A DNA stretch of 64,000 bases from Thiohalocapsa sp963704155 (lineage in GTDB: Bacteria > Pseudomonadota > Gammaproteobacteria > Chromatiales > Chromatiaceae), in NCBI GenBank assembly GCA_963704155.1, contig CAVPHF010000037.1, positions 19,053 through 83,052 of the forward strand. Reading direction: 5' to 3'. Shown here piece after piece: positions 43,333 to 51,800 of this stretch. Made by a program: the position numbers and the translations under genes. The stretch's first letter is position 1, and each line of letters opens with the position of its first letter. The notes beneath the pieces are model-generated. The model was not told where the DNA came from. It saw nothing but the letters and a program-made list of their open reading frames with translations, and did no database searches.

Positions 43333-45895
43333 CCACCATCCATCGCGTCTAATCCGCATTCTGCGGTGTTTCGTCCGGCCGTCCTACGGTGAGGAGACGG
43401 CCGCGGGTGACGGACGCGAACGCGAGCAGGCCGTCATCCGCGTCGTTCTGGGCGGCATCGTTATCCTTTACATGTTGTCGACACTCGTCGGCGAGCCCGT
43501 ATCGAACGACGCACTCACCATTGTATTGGTCGCAGGGCTTTTCTTCTTTGCCGCCCTCCTGCTGCTGTTTGCCGTCTCAATCGCACCGGGACCGTCGCCC
43601 ATCAGACGCTATGTCGGAATCGTTCTCGATCTATCCGCAACCTCGGTGGCGATGGCCGTCGCCGGCGAGGCGGGGGCACCGCTGCTCGGTATCTATCTTT
43701 GGGTGATACTCGGCAACGGGTTCCGATTTGGACCCCACTATTTGGCAATCGCTACTGTCGCCAGCCTGATCGGTTTCACTGCGGTCTCGCTTTACTCGTC
43801 TTACTGGCGTGCACATCCGTTACTTAGCGCCAGCTTTCTGTTGGTGCTGTTGCTAATCCCGGCTTACGTCGCGGCGCTGCTAAGCAAGTTGCGCGCCGCC
43901 ATCCGGAGCGCTACCGAGGCCAGCGCGGCCAAGAGCCAGTTTCTCGCCAAGATGAGCCATGAGCTGCGCACACCGCTGAACGGCGTGATCGGCATGAGCG
44001 ACCTGTTGATGGATTCCGACCTTGGAAGGCAGGAACGCGCGTTCGTGTCGACCATCCACAGCTCGGGCAAGACGCTGCTCGGCATCATTGACAACATTCT
44101 CGATTTCTCACGCATCGAGGCGGGCCGGCTGCCGGTCGAAGACGTCGAGTTCGACGTTCACCACCTGGTTGCCGAGGCAGCGGCCATGTTCGCGCCGCAG
44201 GCACGGCGAAAGGGCATCGCGCTGACACACCGCTTCGATCCCAGGGTGCCCTTCTCGCTACGTGGTGACGCACTGCATATTCGCCAAATCCTGCTGAATC
44301 TGTTGGCGAACGCAATAAAGTTCACCGAGCGCGGGTCGGTCGATTTGCGGATCATGCTCGGCGAAGAACAGCTTCATGCCGACCGGCTCACGATACGGTT
44401 CGAGGTCCAAGACAGCGGGATCGGGATTCCCCTCGAGGAGCAGGAGCGAATCTTCGAGAGCTTTAGGCAGGCGAGCTCGGACACGGTGCGGCATTTCGGC
44501 GGCACCGGTTTGGGCACCGCCATCGCACGCGAGTTAGCGAAATTGATGAATGGGCGGATCGGTTTGAGCAGCAGCCTCGGTAGCGGATCGCTGTTCTGGG
44601 TCGAGCTGCCTTTGGGAGTCGTCGCGTGCGCACCCGGCAATAGGCCCGGAGCGCTTGCCGACGATTACATGGTGGTGGTGGGCAAAGGCCACCAAGCCGA
44701 GGTCGTTCAGGAGATGCTCTCCGCGATGCAAGTGGACGCCGACCTCGAGACCTCGCTAGGCGGCGTCGGTACGCGCTTGGCGACGGCGTTGGACAGCGGC
44801 AAGGCGAATCTCACCGTGCTGGTCGTCGAGCAAGAGACAGACGCCGGTCTAGTTACGGAATTGGGCACGGCGGGCGACAGCGATGGCCCGACCCTCCGCT
44901 TTCTGTTAAGGGAGCAGGTAGCGGGCGAACGCTTTACCCAGGTGCAGCCCGGGTTTGACGGTACCCTGACCCTGCCATTGCGGCGCGATGAGTTGGAAAA
45001 CGCGATACATGCGGCGCGCAGCCTGCGGGCGCTGCCGGAGAATGTCGTCTCGCTCGCGGAATACTACCGGCGCCTCGCTCCGCCCGAACGCCGGCGGCTG
45101 CACGTGTTGGTGGCGGAAGACAATGAGACCAATCGTCGCGTCCTGCAGGCCATACTGGAACGAGCAGGTCATCGTTTGACGATCGTCGACAACGGTGAGG
45201 ATGCGCTTGATCTCCTGCACCAGCGCATTGGTGATTTCGATCTCATGCTCCTCGACAAGAATATGGCGGGACGCAGTGGCTTGGATGTGTTCCGCGCAAT
45301 GCGCTTCATATATCCCAATGCAGCATTGCCGACCATCATTTTGTCGGCCGATGCAACCAGCGAGGCCATTGATGAGTCCAAAGAGGCTGGGGTCGATGCC
45401 TATCTGACCAAACCGGTCGAGAGCCGACGGCTGTTGGAAACCATTGCGCGGCTCGGGGTCGGCGACAGCGCAACTCAAGCCACCGGACGTCCCCGGTCGG
45501 TCTCAGACCTGCAGGCCGCCGTCGGAAAGGCATTGGTCGATGACGACAAGTTGGATTCGCTCCGACAGCTCGGCGAGGGAGGGACCTTTTTCGAGGAACT
45601 GATCGGGGGCTTTGAGCGCGACGCCACGCGAGCCGTCCAAGAGATTGCCGAGGCCCTGGCATGCCCCGATTATCCCGCGCTGCGTGCCGCGGCGCATGCG
45701 CTCGAGGGGAGTTCGAGGGAAATGGGCGCGGTGGGGCTGGCCGGTGCCGCGGGTCGATTCCGCACCCTAAAGCCCTTTGAACTGCAGAGCTCGCGGGCGC
45801 AGGAACTGCTCGTGGGCGTGCGTGCAAGCCTTTCGGACACCTTGGTTCGGCTCAAAGCGGCCGAACCAGATCGTCGCGGCGACCAAATCATATAA
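43322..45895 (+). CDS. rpfC: Hybrid sensor histidine kinase, RpfC-like DSF receptor
   Basis: An 857-aa membrane kinase. The N-terminus has five TM segments (residues about 40-200), including the LWVILGNGFRFGPHYL element seen in RpfC. Next are HisKA with the phospho-His in MSHELRTPLNGV (about 213), a HATPase domain (NLLANAIKFTERG; FGGTGLGTAIA) and a degenerate receiver-like stretch (about 440-580). A true receiver follows (VAEDNETNRRVL; Asp in LMLLDKNM, about 645), then an HPt domain with His in AAHALEGSSREMGA (about 791). This matches the TM-HK-REC-HPt order of Xanthomonas RpfC but is longer by the extra receiver-like region. Overlaps rpfG and faces rpfF. Confidence 0.87.
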   Translation: MKDSHHPSRLIRILRCFVRPSYGEETAAGDGREREQAVIRVVLGGIVILYMLSTLVGEPVSNDALTIVLVAGLFFFAALLLLFAVSIAPGPSPIRRYVGIVLDLSATSVAMAVAGEAGAPLLGIYLWVILGNGFRFGPHYLAIATVASLIGFTAVSLYSSYWRAHPLLSASFLLVLLLIPAYVAALLSKLRAAIRSATEASAAKSQFLAKMSHELRTPLNGVIGMSDLLMDSDLGRQERAFVSTIHSSGKTLLGIIDNILDFSRIEAGRLPVEDVEFDVHHLVAEAAAMFAPQARRKGIALTHRFDPRVPFSLRGDALHIRQILLNLLANAIKFTERGSVDLRIMLGEEQLHADRLTIRFEVQDSGIGIPLEEQERIFESFRQASSDTVRHFGGTGLGTAIARELAKLMNGRIGLSSSLGSGSLFWVELPLGVVACAPGNRPGALADDYMVVVGKGHQAEVVQEMLSAMQVDADLETSLGGVGTRLATALDSGKANLTVLVVEQETDAGLVTELGTAGDSDGPTLRFLLREQVAGERFTQVQPGFDGTLTLPLRRDELENAIHAARSLRALPENVVSLAEYYRRLAPPERRRLHVLVAEDNETNRRVLQAILERAGHRLTIVDNGEDALDLLHQRIGDFDLMLLDKNMAGRSGLDVFRAMRFIYPNAALPTIILSADATSEAIDESKEAGVDAYLTKPVESRRLLETIARLGVGDSATQATGRPRSVSDLQAAVGKALVDDDKLDSLRQLGEGGTFFEELIGGFERDATRAVQEIAEALACPDYPALRAAAHALEGSSREMGAVGLAGAAGRFRTLKPFELQSSRAQELLVGVRASLSDTLVRLKAAEPDRRGDQII

Positions 45896-45933
45896 CCCGG
45901 CAGTTCAATTTCCGCGCCCAATCGGCGAGCCAA

Positions 45934-45947
45934 CTCCATCCCTGGAG
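45934..45947. terminator. Small hairpin between convergent rpfC and rpfF
   Basis: CTCCA-TCCC-TGGAG in the 78-base gap between the two converging genes. Short stem without a T-run; it is proposed as a weak bidirectional terminator only because of its position. Confidence 0.25.
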
Positions 45948-45973
45948 CCGAGCCGCGCGATCGTATCGACAAT

Positions 45974-46843
45974 TCAAGCCGCTTTGGCTCCGACCTGTTC
46001 CTGGCGCGCGACCAGACGCTCCATCATTCTCAGATCGCGAGCCTCGAGCCTGAGCGCGGCGTCGACCCAGATCTCAACGACGTCGAGCAATTCTTCATAG
46101 GTAATCGGGTTGACGACATCACGGGCCTGTCGAAGTGCCGTGTAGCCGTTCCAAGCCCGATTCTCGCGTCGGATGAAGTCGTACACCGCCATCTCCCCCT
46201 CGCCTGGCTCTGCCAGCACATCCACCAAGCCCATCTCAAAGAGCTGTTCTGCCGTATAGATGTTGCCGCTGCGGATGAGGCGCTCGGCACGCTTTGCATC
46301 GAGTTTACGGGAAAGCAGGCTGAAGGCCCCCATCCCCGGGAACAGGTTGAACAGGATCTCCGGGAAACCCATTCGGCTTCCCTTCTCGGCAATGAGGACA
46401 TCGCTGGACAGTGCGGTCTCGAATCCGCCGCCTAGCGCTTCGCCCTGAACCAAAGAAATGGTCGTGATCGGGCTGCCGAAGTGGATGATGTTGGCGTAGA
46501 GGGGCGAGATGCACTTCTTGCCATAGCTCAGCAGTCCTTCCCTGTCTTGCCTTTGAATCAGTGAGCGGAACAGCTGCAGGTCGCCACCCAAATTATAGAT
46601 CTCGGGTGTCGAGGAGGCGATAACGTGATAGCGAATGCCCATCTTGGCGCCGTGTTCAGAAAACCAATCACACCAATCGTCCAAATCGTTCAGCAGGGTC
46701 TTCGTGAAGCAGGGCCTGCCGCTGGCTTGCATGTAGCACCAAGCGAGATCGTGTTTCTGGTCGAAGTGCGGGATGACCTGCTGGTAGGAAGGCACGCTGG
46801 GATTGATGGTCGAGATGGTCGAGATGGACGTGATTGCGCTCAT
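45974..46843 (-). CDS. rpfF: DSF synthase, RpfF-like crotonase-fold enzyme
   Basis: A 289-aa crotonase-family protein, the length of Xanthomonas RpfF. This enzyme has acyl-ACP thioesterase and dehydratase activity and makes cis-2-unsaturated fatty acid signals. The two catalytic glutamates of RpfF (E141 and E161 in Xanthomonas) are found at residues 142 and 162 here, in GEALGGGFETALSSD and MGFPEILFNLFPG, with the same spacing. The N-terminal NLGGDLQLFRSLI segment is also RpfF-like and unlike fatty-acid oxidation hydratases. The ATG at 46843 has CGGAG 7 bases upstream. Convergent with the rpfG-rpfC pair, as in other rpf loci. Confidence 0.87.
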   Translation of the reverse strand: MSAITSISTISTINPSVPSYQQVIPHFDQKHDLAWCYMQASGRPCFTKTLLNDLDDWCDWFSEHGAKMGIRYHVIASSTPEIYNLGGDLQLFRSLIQRQDREGLLSYGKKCISPLYANIIHFGSPITTISLVQGEALGGGFETALSSDVLIAEKGSRMGFPEILFNLFPGMGAFSLLSRKLDAKRAERLIRSGNIYTAEQLFEMGLVDVLAEPGEGEMAVYDFIRRENRAWNGYTALRQARDVVNPITYEELLDVVEIWVDAALRLEARDLRMMERLVARQEQVGAKAA

Positions 46844-47601
46844 GGTGTTCTCCGCGTTGATGGGTAATGAAACAGCCGACCCTGGAAAGCCGGCGGAACA
46901 GCGAACAGTGCGTGGTCGGGAAGCCCTAAGGCGAGGCATAAGTAACCCAAGGAAGGCACGGTATCAGACACATAGAACCCCGAAGGAGAGGAACCGCGCC
47001 AGCGAGCGCTCTCGGTAAAGGTGCCTTTCGGACATGAGTCCGTTGGCGGTACGCCGTTGCCTGGCGTTAGCAAAGCTGTGCCCTTGTTTGTTGGATGGGC
47101 GCTACACGAAACGCGCCTCCCGGCCTTCGAGATCAACGACCTGTTCATTGATCCCTTCTGTAAGCCTACGGATAAATCGCTCGTTTGCGACTGTTGTCGC
47201 TCAAAAAGTGTGACATATTTCGCAATTTTACAAAGCTTTTTGTTGAAACCGCCTAAGCAGTTGTGGTTGCGGCACCGCCGGATATCCCGATACATGGCTC
47301 AGCTGGCGCAACGGATCGCGATGGATGCACCGAGCCGACTCAGTTCCTGAGCACATGCAGGCCGATGTGGGCCTTGCCCTCCGCGTCGGCAAACGCTCGG
47401 AAGGACGAGCGCTGAGGCCTCAGATACCTGAGCCCCTCTGCCGAATCATTCGAGACAGAGGGTGATTTTCTGGATGTCATCCGCGATACTAGTGGGTTTG
47501 CACAACGTCCGCCTGCGACGGATCCTGCGGATCCGCCGATCAATTCATTTGTCTATTGCGCGACGCCTCGCGCACCCTCTCGATCGATTTAGGAGCCGTT
47601 C
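46844..47601. other. Long gap between rpfF and the MscS gene
   Basis: 758 bases with no gene I can support. The part next to rpfF (about 46860-47070) is rich in potential hairpins, such as CGGAC-ATGA-GTCCG and GGCG-GTA-CGCC. A leftward frame (46840-47295) is open through it but has an odd, Ser/Pro/Cys-rich composition. An AT-rich zone at 47200-47245 contains a CRP-like site. A second leftward frame (47340-47543) ends in FRAFADAEGKAHIGLHV, which looks protein-like but could not be assigned; it could be a remnant of a lost gene. Confidence 0.35.
47209..47224. promoter_or_regulatory. CRP/Clp-like half-palindrome
   Basis: TGTGA-CATATT-TCGCA, one base from the TGTGA-N6-TCACA consensus, flanked by A-rich and T-rich runs as in true CRP sites. 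It lies over 360 bases from both rpfF and the MscS gene, so its target is unclear. Confidence 0.3.
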
Positions 47602-49086
47602 ATGAACCGACTCAAGGTTTTCTACTGCCTGTTTCTCTGTCTTCTGCTGTCTTGGCTTCCGATGGCGTTGAGCGCGCAGGAGGGTGATTCGCCGCCGCCG
47701 GAGCCGGAGACAATCGATGACCCAAGCATCCCAACCGACGAGCTGGCGCTGCTGTTGAAGCCCCTGACCAAGGATCAACTGCTGATCGAGGCGAATGCCT
47801 GGCAGGGGCTGGTGCAGACCAAGGCGGAAGAGATCGCCGAGGCGGAGATCGCCGTGAAGCGCCAGAACCGGGAGATCGCCAAGACAGAGGAGATTGCCAA
47901 GCAGACCGAAACTGCCGAGGCGCAGCCCGGCAGCGCCGACGGCGATGCGAAAGAGACGCAACAGGAAGAGAAATTGGCGCTGCTCGAGGTCGTGGGGGAG
48001 CTTCGAGAGGAGCGGACCGTCCTGCTCGATCAGCTCAAGGCCGTTATCACCGAGCTGGAAACGAAGACCGATCAAGACGACTCCGCGACCCTGGCGGAGA
48101 TCCAGGATTACAAGCTCTATGCCACGGCGGTGAGGGGTATCGAGCTGGATGTCACGGACACGACCTCAGCATTGCTGGCGATCAAGGCGTGGTTCCAGTC
48201 CGAAGAGGGCGGCATCCGCTGGGGCCTCAACCTGCTTAAGTTCTTCGGCATTCTGCTGGCTGCCTGGATCATCTCGGGCATATTCAGTGGCCTGATCCAT
48301 CGTGCGATCAAGCGTGTGCCGGGCACCTCGCGTCTGCTGGAGGACTTCCTGGTCAAGGCCGCGCGTTGGATCGTGCTTGCGATCGGTCTAATCATGGCCC
48401 TGGCCGCGCTTGAGGTCAGCGTCGGTCCGTTGCTTGCGTTGGTCGGCGCCGCCGGTTTCATCATTGCCTTTGCGTTGCAGGACTCATTGAGCAACTTTGC
48501 CAGCGGCATGATGATCCTGCTCTTCCGGCCATTCGATGTCGGTGATGTGGTCGATGCCGGCGGCGTGTCCGGCTCGGTTGAGGCGGTGAACCTGGTCGCT
48601 ACCAGCATCAAGACCTTCGACAACAAAACGATGGTGGTGCCGAACAACAAGATCTGGGGTGACGTCATTACTAACGCCAGCAGCAACGACGAGCGCCGCG
48701 TGGACATGGAATTCGGCATCGGCTACGACGACGACGTAGACAAGGCGCTGGCCATTCTCGACGAGATCGTTAACGCGCATCCGGACGTGCTGCCCGAACC
48801 GGCGCCGACCATCCGCATGAACGCGCTGGCGGATTCTTCGGTGAACTTTATCGTTCGACCCTGGGCCAAGACCGGCGATTACTGGGGCGTGTATTGGGAT
48901 ATCACGCGCGAGGTCAAGAAACGCTTCGACGCGGCAGACATCGGCATCCCGTTCCCGCAGCGCGATGTGCATCTGTACATCGCCGACGACGGCGGCAAGC
49001 TTGCGCAGCTGACCGGCACGTCGCAGTCGAACGCGGCGCAGTCGCGCGAGGAGGGCAAGCACAGCGACGGCGGGTTGGACACCTGA
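47602..49086 (+). CDS. MscS-family mechanosensitive channel
   Basis: A 494-aa inner-membrane protein. A signal peptide (FYCLFLCLLLSWLPMALSA) is followed by an acidic, coiled-coil periplasmic domain of about 170 residues and two or three TM helices. The MscS pore helix and upper vestibule come next: GPLLALVGAAGFIIAFALQDSLSNFASGMMILLFRPF, split by the conserved Gly/Ala pattern, then VPNNKIWGDVITNAS and the beta domain. It should open under hypo-osmotic shock and release solutes. Expected product family: MscS/YnaI-like with a periplasmic extension. Confidence 0.88.
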   Translation: MNRLKVFYCLFLCLLLSWLPMALSAQEGDSPPPEPETIDDPSIPTDELALLLKPLTKDQLLIEANAWQGLVQTKAEEIAEAEIAVKRQNREIAKTEEIAKQTETAEAQPGSADGDAKETQQEEKLALLEVVGELREERTVLLDQLKAVITELETKTDQDDSATLAEIQDYKLYATAVRGIELDVTDTTSALLAIKAWFQSEEGGIRWGLNLLKFFGILLAAWIISGIFSGLIHRAIKRVPGTSRLLEDFLVKAARWIVLAIGLIMALAALEVSVGPLLALVGAAGFIIAFALQDSLSNFASGMMILLFRPFDVGDVVDAGGVSGSVEAVNLVATSIKTFDNKTMVVPNNKIWGDVITNASSNDERRVDMEFGIGYDDDVDKALAILDEIVNAHPDVLPEPAPTIRMNALADSSVNFIVRPWAKTGDYWGVYWDITREVKKRFDAADIGIPFPQRDVHLYIADDGGKLAQLTGTSQSNAAQSREEGKHSDGGLDT

Positions 49087-49212
49087 TGCAGGCGGCGGTC
49101 GCGCGTCCGGGTCGACCCGGGCGCAACGGTCGCCAGCTGGGCGATGCAGACACCTCGGCTGCGACTGACTTGGGCGCCGCATCGACGCGCGGTCGCGGCT
49201 TGCCCAAGGAAT

Positions 49213-50169
49213 TCAGGCGCAGTCGAGCAAGACCTTTATGATTCCCCGCTCGGCGGCTCGGTCCAGCGCCGCCGAACCCTGCTCGAGCGGAAAGCGGCTG
49301 TCGATCAGCGGCAGCGGGTCGACCAGACGTTGCTCCAGCAGGCGCAGCGCCGCCGAGAACGGGCCGCAGCGCGAGCCGATCAGCGTGATCTCATTGACCA
49401 CCAGGGCCGACAAATCCACCGCCATGTTGCCGCGGTAGGTGCTCTTGAGAACGATGGTGCCGCGCGGGCGAACGGCCTGCTGGGCCAACGCGAACCCGCC
49501 CTGGGAACCGGTTGCCTCGACGACGAGGTCGGCCGCATGGGCCGCCACCGCATCCTCGGCAAGGCTGGCGATGCCGGCAGCCGCCAGCAGCCTATGCTGG
49601 CCTGGATATCTTGCGACCACCGACAACTGGCAGCCGGTCAGGCGCAAGACGCGGGCAATGAGCTGTCCGAGCCGACCTGCGCCGACCACGAGCACGCGCA
49701 ACTCCGGGCGGATTTCGACCTGCTCGGGTATCTCCAGCGCTGCGGCCAACGGCTCGGTGAAGACCGCGGCCTCGTCCGGAATCGAATCGTGCACCTGGTG
49801 GAGATTGGCGATCGGCAGGCACAGATAGTCCGCGAACGCGCCGTCGCGCCCGCGCAGGCCTGTGACTTGTCTGTGTTCGCAATGCGATCGCCGCCCAGCG
49901 CGGCAGTGCCGACAGCTGCCACAGGCGATATTGATCTCACCGACCACGCGGCGTCCGATCCAATCCGTCGCACCCGGGGCAGCCGCAACCTCGCCGACGA
50001 ACTCGTGCCCCAGCGTCCCCCGAAACGGCAGGTACCCCCGTATCAGTGCCAGATCCGTTGCGCAGATGCCGGCCAGACGCACCCGCACCAGAGCCTCGCC
50101 CGGCGCGGGCACCGGTTCGGCAAGGTCCTGCCTTAGGCGGACTAAGTCTTCCAACCGAAGTGCACGCAT
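49213..50169 (-). CDS. Zinc-dependent alcohol dehydrogenase (MDR family)
   Basis: A 318-aa medium-chain dehydrogenase. The catalytic zinc site shows as GICATDLALI and GTLGHEFVGEV. The structural zinc lobe is NIACGSCRHCRAGRRSHCEH, with all four cysteines present. The Rossmann motif is VLVVGAGRLGQLIARVL. Start ATG 50169 (GTG just before). Related proteins sit beside diverse pathways; the substrate cannot be told from sequence. Confidence 0.85.
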   Translation of the reverse strand: MRALRLEDLVRLRQDLAEPVPAPGEALVRVRLAGICATDLALIRGYLPFRGTLGHEFVGEVAAAPGATDWIGRRVVGEINIACGSCRHCRAGRRSHCEHRQVTGLRGRDGAFADYLCLPIANLHQVHDSIPDEAAVFTEPLAAALEIPEQVEIRPELRVLVVGAGRLGQLIARVLRLTGCQLSVVARYPGQHRLLAAAGIASLAEDAVAAHAADLVVEATGSQGGFALAQQAVRPRGTIVLKSTYRGNMAVDLSALVVNEITLIGSRCGPFSAALRLLEQRLVDPLPLIDSRFPLEQGSAALDRAAERGIIKVLLDCA

Positions 50170-50273
50170 CACGCGAGATCAATCTGCAACGGTGTTGGGC
50201 CTGTCATCAGGATTAGGATCAAGTTGCCGGGGACCCATTCCAGACCAGTTCCAGACCAGTTGAATGGCCAGCC

Positions 50274-51800
50274 TCAACGCATCATGCCCTTAATCGTGGT
50301 CGAGATCACACCCGATACCGTGTTAGGCAGGCTGAGCACGCCGTCGCTGAGCACCTTGAACCAACCGTCGGCACGCAGGCCGCGCTCCAACTGTTTCTGC
50401 TGCGCTTCCGGCAAGGCATCGCTGATGGCGCGGGCCAGGGCATCGAGATTCCAAGGCGTTTCGTCCGGCGGTAAGGCGACCAGCACGGACCGTTCTGGCG
50501 CGATCCCAAGCTGCTGCGAAGCGGCTCCGCGGGCCTCGCGCAGGTGGATCTCCTTTGGGCGCTGTCCGTGCTTGATGTCGTAGGGCGGCGACCACTCCAT
50601 CGGCGGGTCGAGCCGATCGGCATGTGTCAGTACCAGCACACATGGAATGGCGCGCAGCCGCGGATCGGAGGCGGTCAGTTGATGCAGTGCTGACAGCGCG
50701 GTCTGTTCGGCCGCCCTGTCCGCCCGGTTCGCCGCCGTAACCCACAACACCAGGTCGCTCTTGGCGGCCTGTGCCAACCAGGGGTCGCTGGCCTTGCCCT
50801 CGGCGCCGGGACAATCAACCAGGATCAGCTCGCCGGCCAGATCGGAATGAAACTCGTAGGCGCGACAGGCGGCGGTCGCCGGCGTCAACAAGCCGACCGG
50901 CTCGCGCGCTAGGCCGAGCAGGCCGTTGAGCAAACTGGACTTGCCGGCATTGGGTCGGCCGGCGAGCAGGATGGTCAAGGGCTCCGCCGCCGCATCGGTG
51001 CTCGGCTCCGGAGCGGTCCGCAGCAGTTCATCGCTGCGGCGCCGATAGCGCCCAGAGTAGAGCTTGATCGCGGCTTCGCCGGCCTCCTCGACCAGAATAG
51101 CGGCGATCTGCGCCTTCGACTTTACACCCAGGGTACTGAGCACATTGCCGGACAGCACACCGCGCAGTTCGGCGAGCAGCGCCTGGGCCGGATTGATCCA
51201 CCGCAGCACGCGAAAGATATTCCATAACCGCTGAGCAGGCTCGGCGGCATCGTAGAGCTTGACGAACCAGGTCAGCTCGACATGACGCAGAACCGGGAAC
51301 TCGCGCGTCAGACTCACGCGCAGTCGATGGGTCAGATCCTCTCCCATCAGCAGCAGCTCCGGCAGCGTAAAACGCCATAGCGCGGCCTCATCACCGGGTG
51401 CATGGGCGGCCGCAACCGCATGGAAAGCGCGCCTGATCAGATGTTGCACCGTCTCGGCGTCACGTAGGTCATCCGCGGTGACCGTGGCCGCCAGTTCTTT
51501 CAACGCCTCGCGCGCCTGCTGCTCGGCGGGTGAGGCGCCGGGCGTGGCGGTCGCCAGGCCGAGCCGATGCGGCCTTTGCTTGAGTGCAAACCGGGAGAGG
51601 GCAATGGCCAATAAGACCAACGCCAGGGAGCCGCCCCACCAATACCATCCCCAGCCTTGCTGCCAGAGAAACCAAACGCCGAACGCGAGCCCGAGCAGCC
51701 AAGGGATGAATAGCAACACGGCCACTAGCAGCAGGCCCCAGAGTTCCCGCCAATAATGCCGGCGAAGCTCCGTCCAGCGTGTGCGCTTCTTCGGTGTCAT
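50274..51800 (-). CDS. Membrane-anchored GTPase
   Basis: A 508-aa protein with two N-terminal TM segments (GLLLVAVLLFIPWLLGLAFGVWFLW and WGGSLALVLLAIAL), a helical middle part, and a GTPase domain in the second half: G1 AGRPNAGKSSLLN, G3 VDCPGAEG, G4 LTHAD. The C-terminal part is helical and ends near the membrane-associated SLPNTVSGVISTTIKG. Its ATG overlaps the end of the next GTPase gene by 4 bases, so the two products are made together and probably interact. Function unknown; related genes are annotated as 'GTPase, YcjF/DUF697-associated'. Confidence 0.75.
   Translation of the reverse strand: MTPKKRTRWTELRRHYWRELWGLLLVAVLLFIPWLLGLAFGVWFLWQQGWGWYWWGGSLALVLLAIALSRFALKQRPHRLGLATATPGASPAEQQAREALKELAATVTADDLRDAETVQHLIRRAFHAVAAAHAPGDEAALWRFTLPELLLMGEDLTHRLRVSLTREFPVLRHVELTWFVKLYDAAEPAQRLWNIFRVLRWINPAQALLAELRGVLSGNVLSTLGVKSKAQIAAILVEEAGEAAIKLYSGRYRRRSDELLRTAPEPSTDAAAEPLTILLAGRPNAGKSSLLNGLLGLAREPVGLLTPATAACRAYEFHSDLAGELILVDCPGAEGKASDPWLAQAAKSDLVLWVTAANRADRAAEQTALSALHQLTASDPRLRAIPCVLVLTHADRLDPPMEWSPPYDIKHGQRPKEIHLREARGAASQQLGIAPERSVLVALPPDETPWNLDALARAISDALPEAQQKQLERGLRADGWFKVLSDGVLSLPNTVSGVISTTIKGMMR

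Noticed and set aside
46860..47070. Group II intron or retron RNA
   Set aside because: The GTGCG start-like sequence and hairpins raised the idea, but no reverse transcriptase gene, domain V or exon-binding pattern could be shown.
46840..47295. Leftward 151-codon frame upstream of rpfF
   Set aside because: Unusual composition and many potential RNA hairpins; kept only as an unexplained region.
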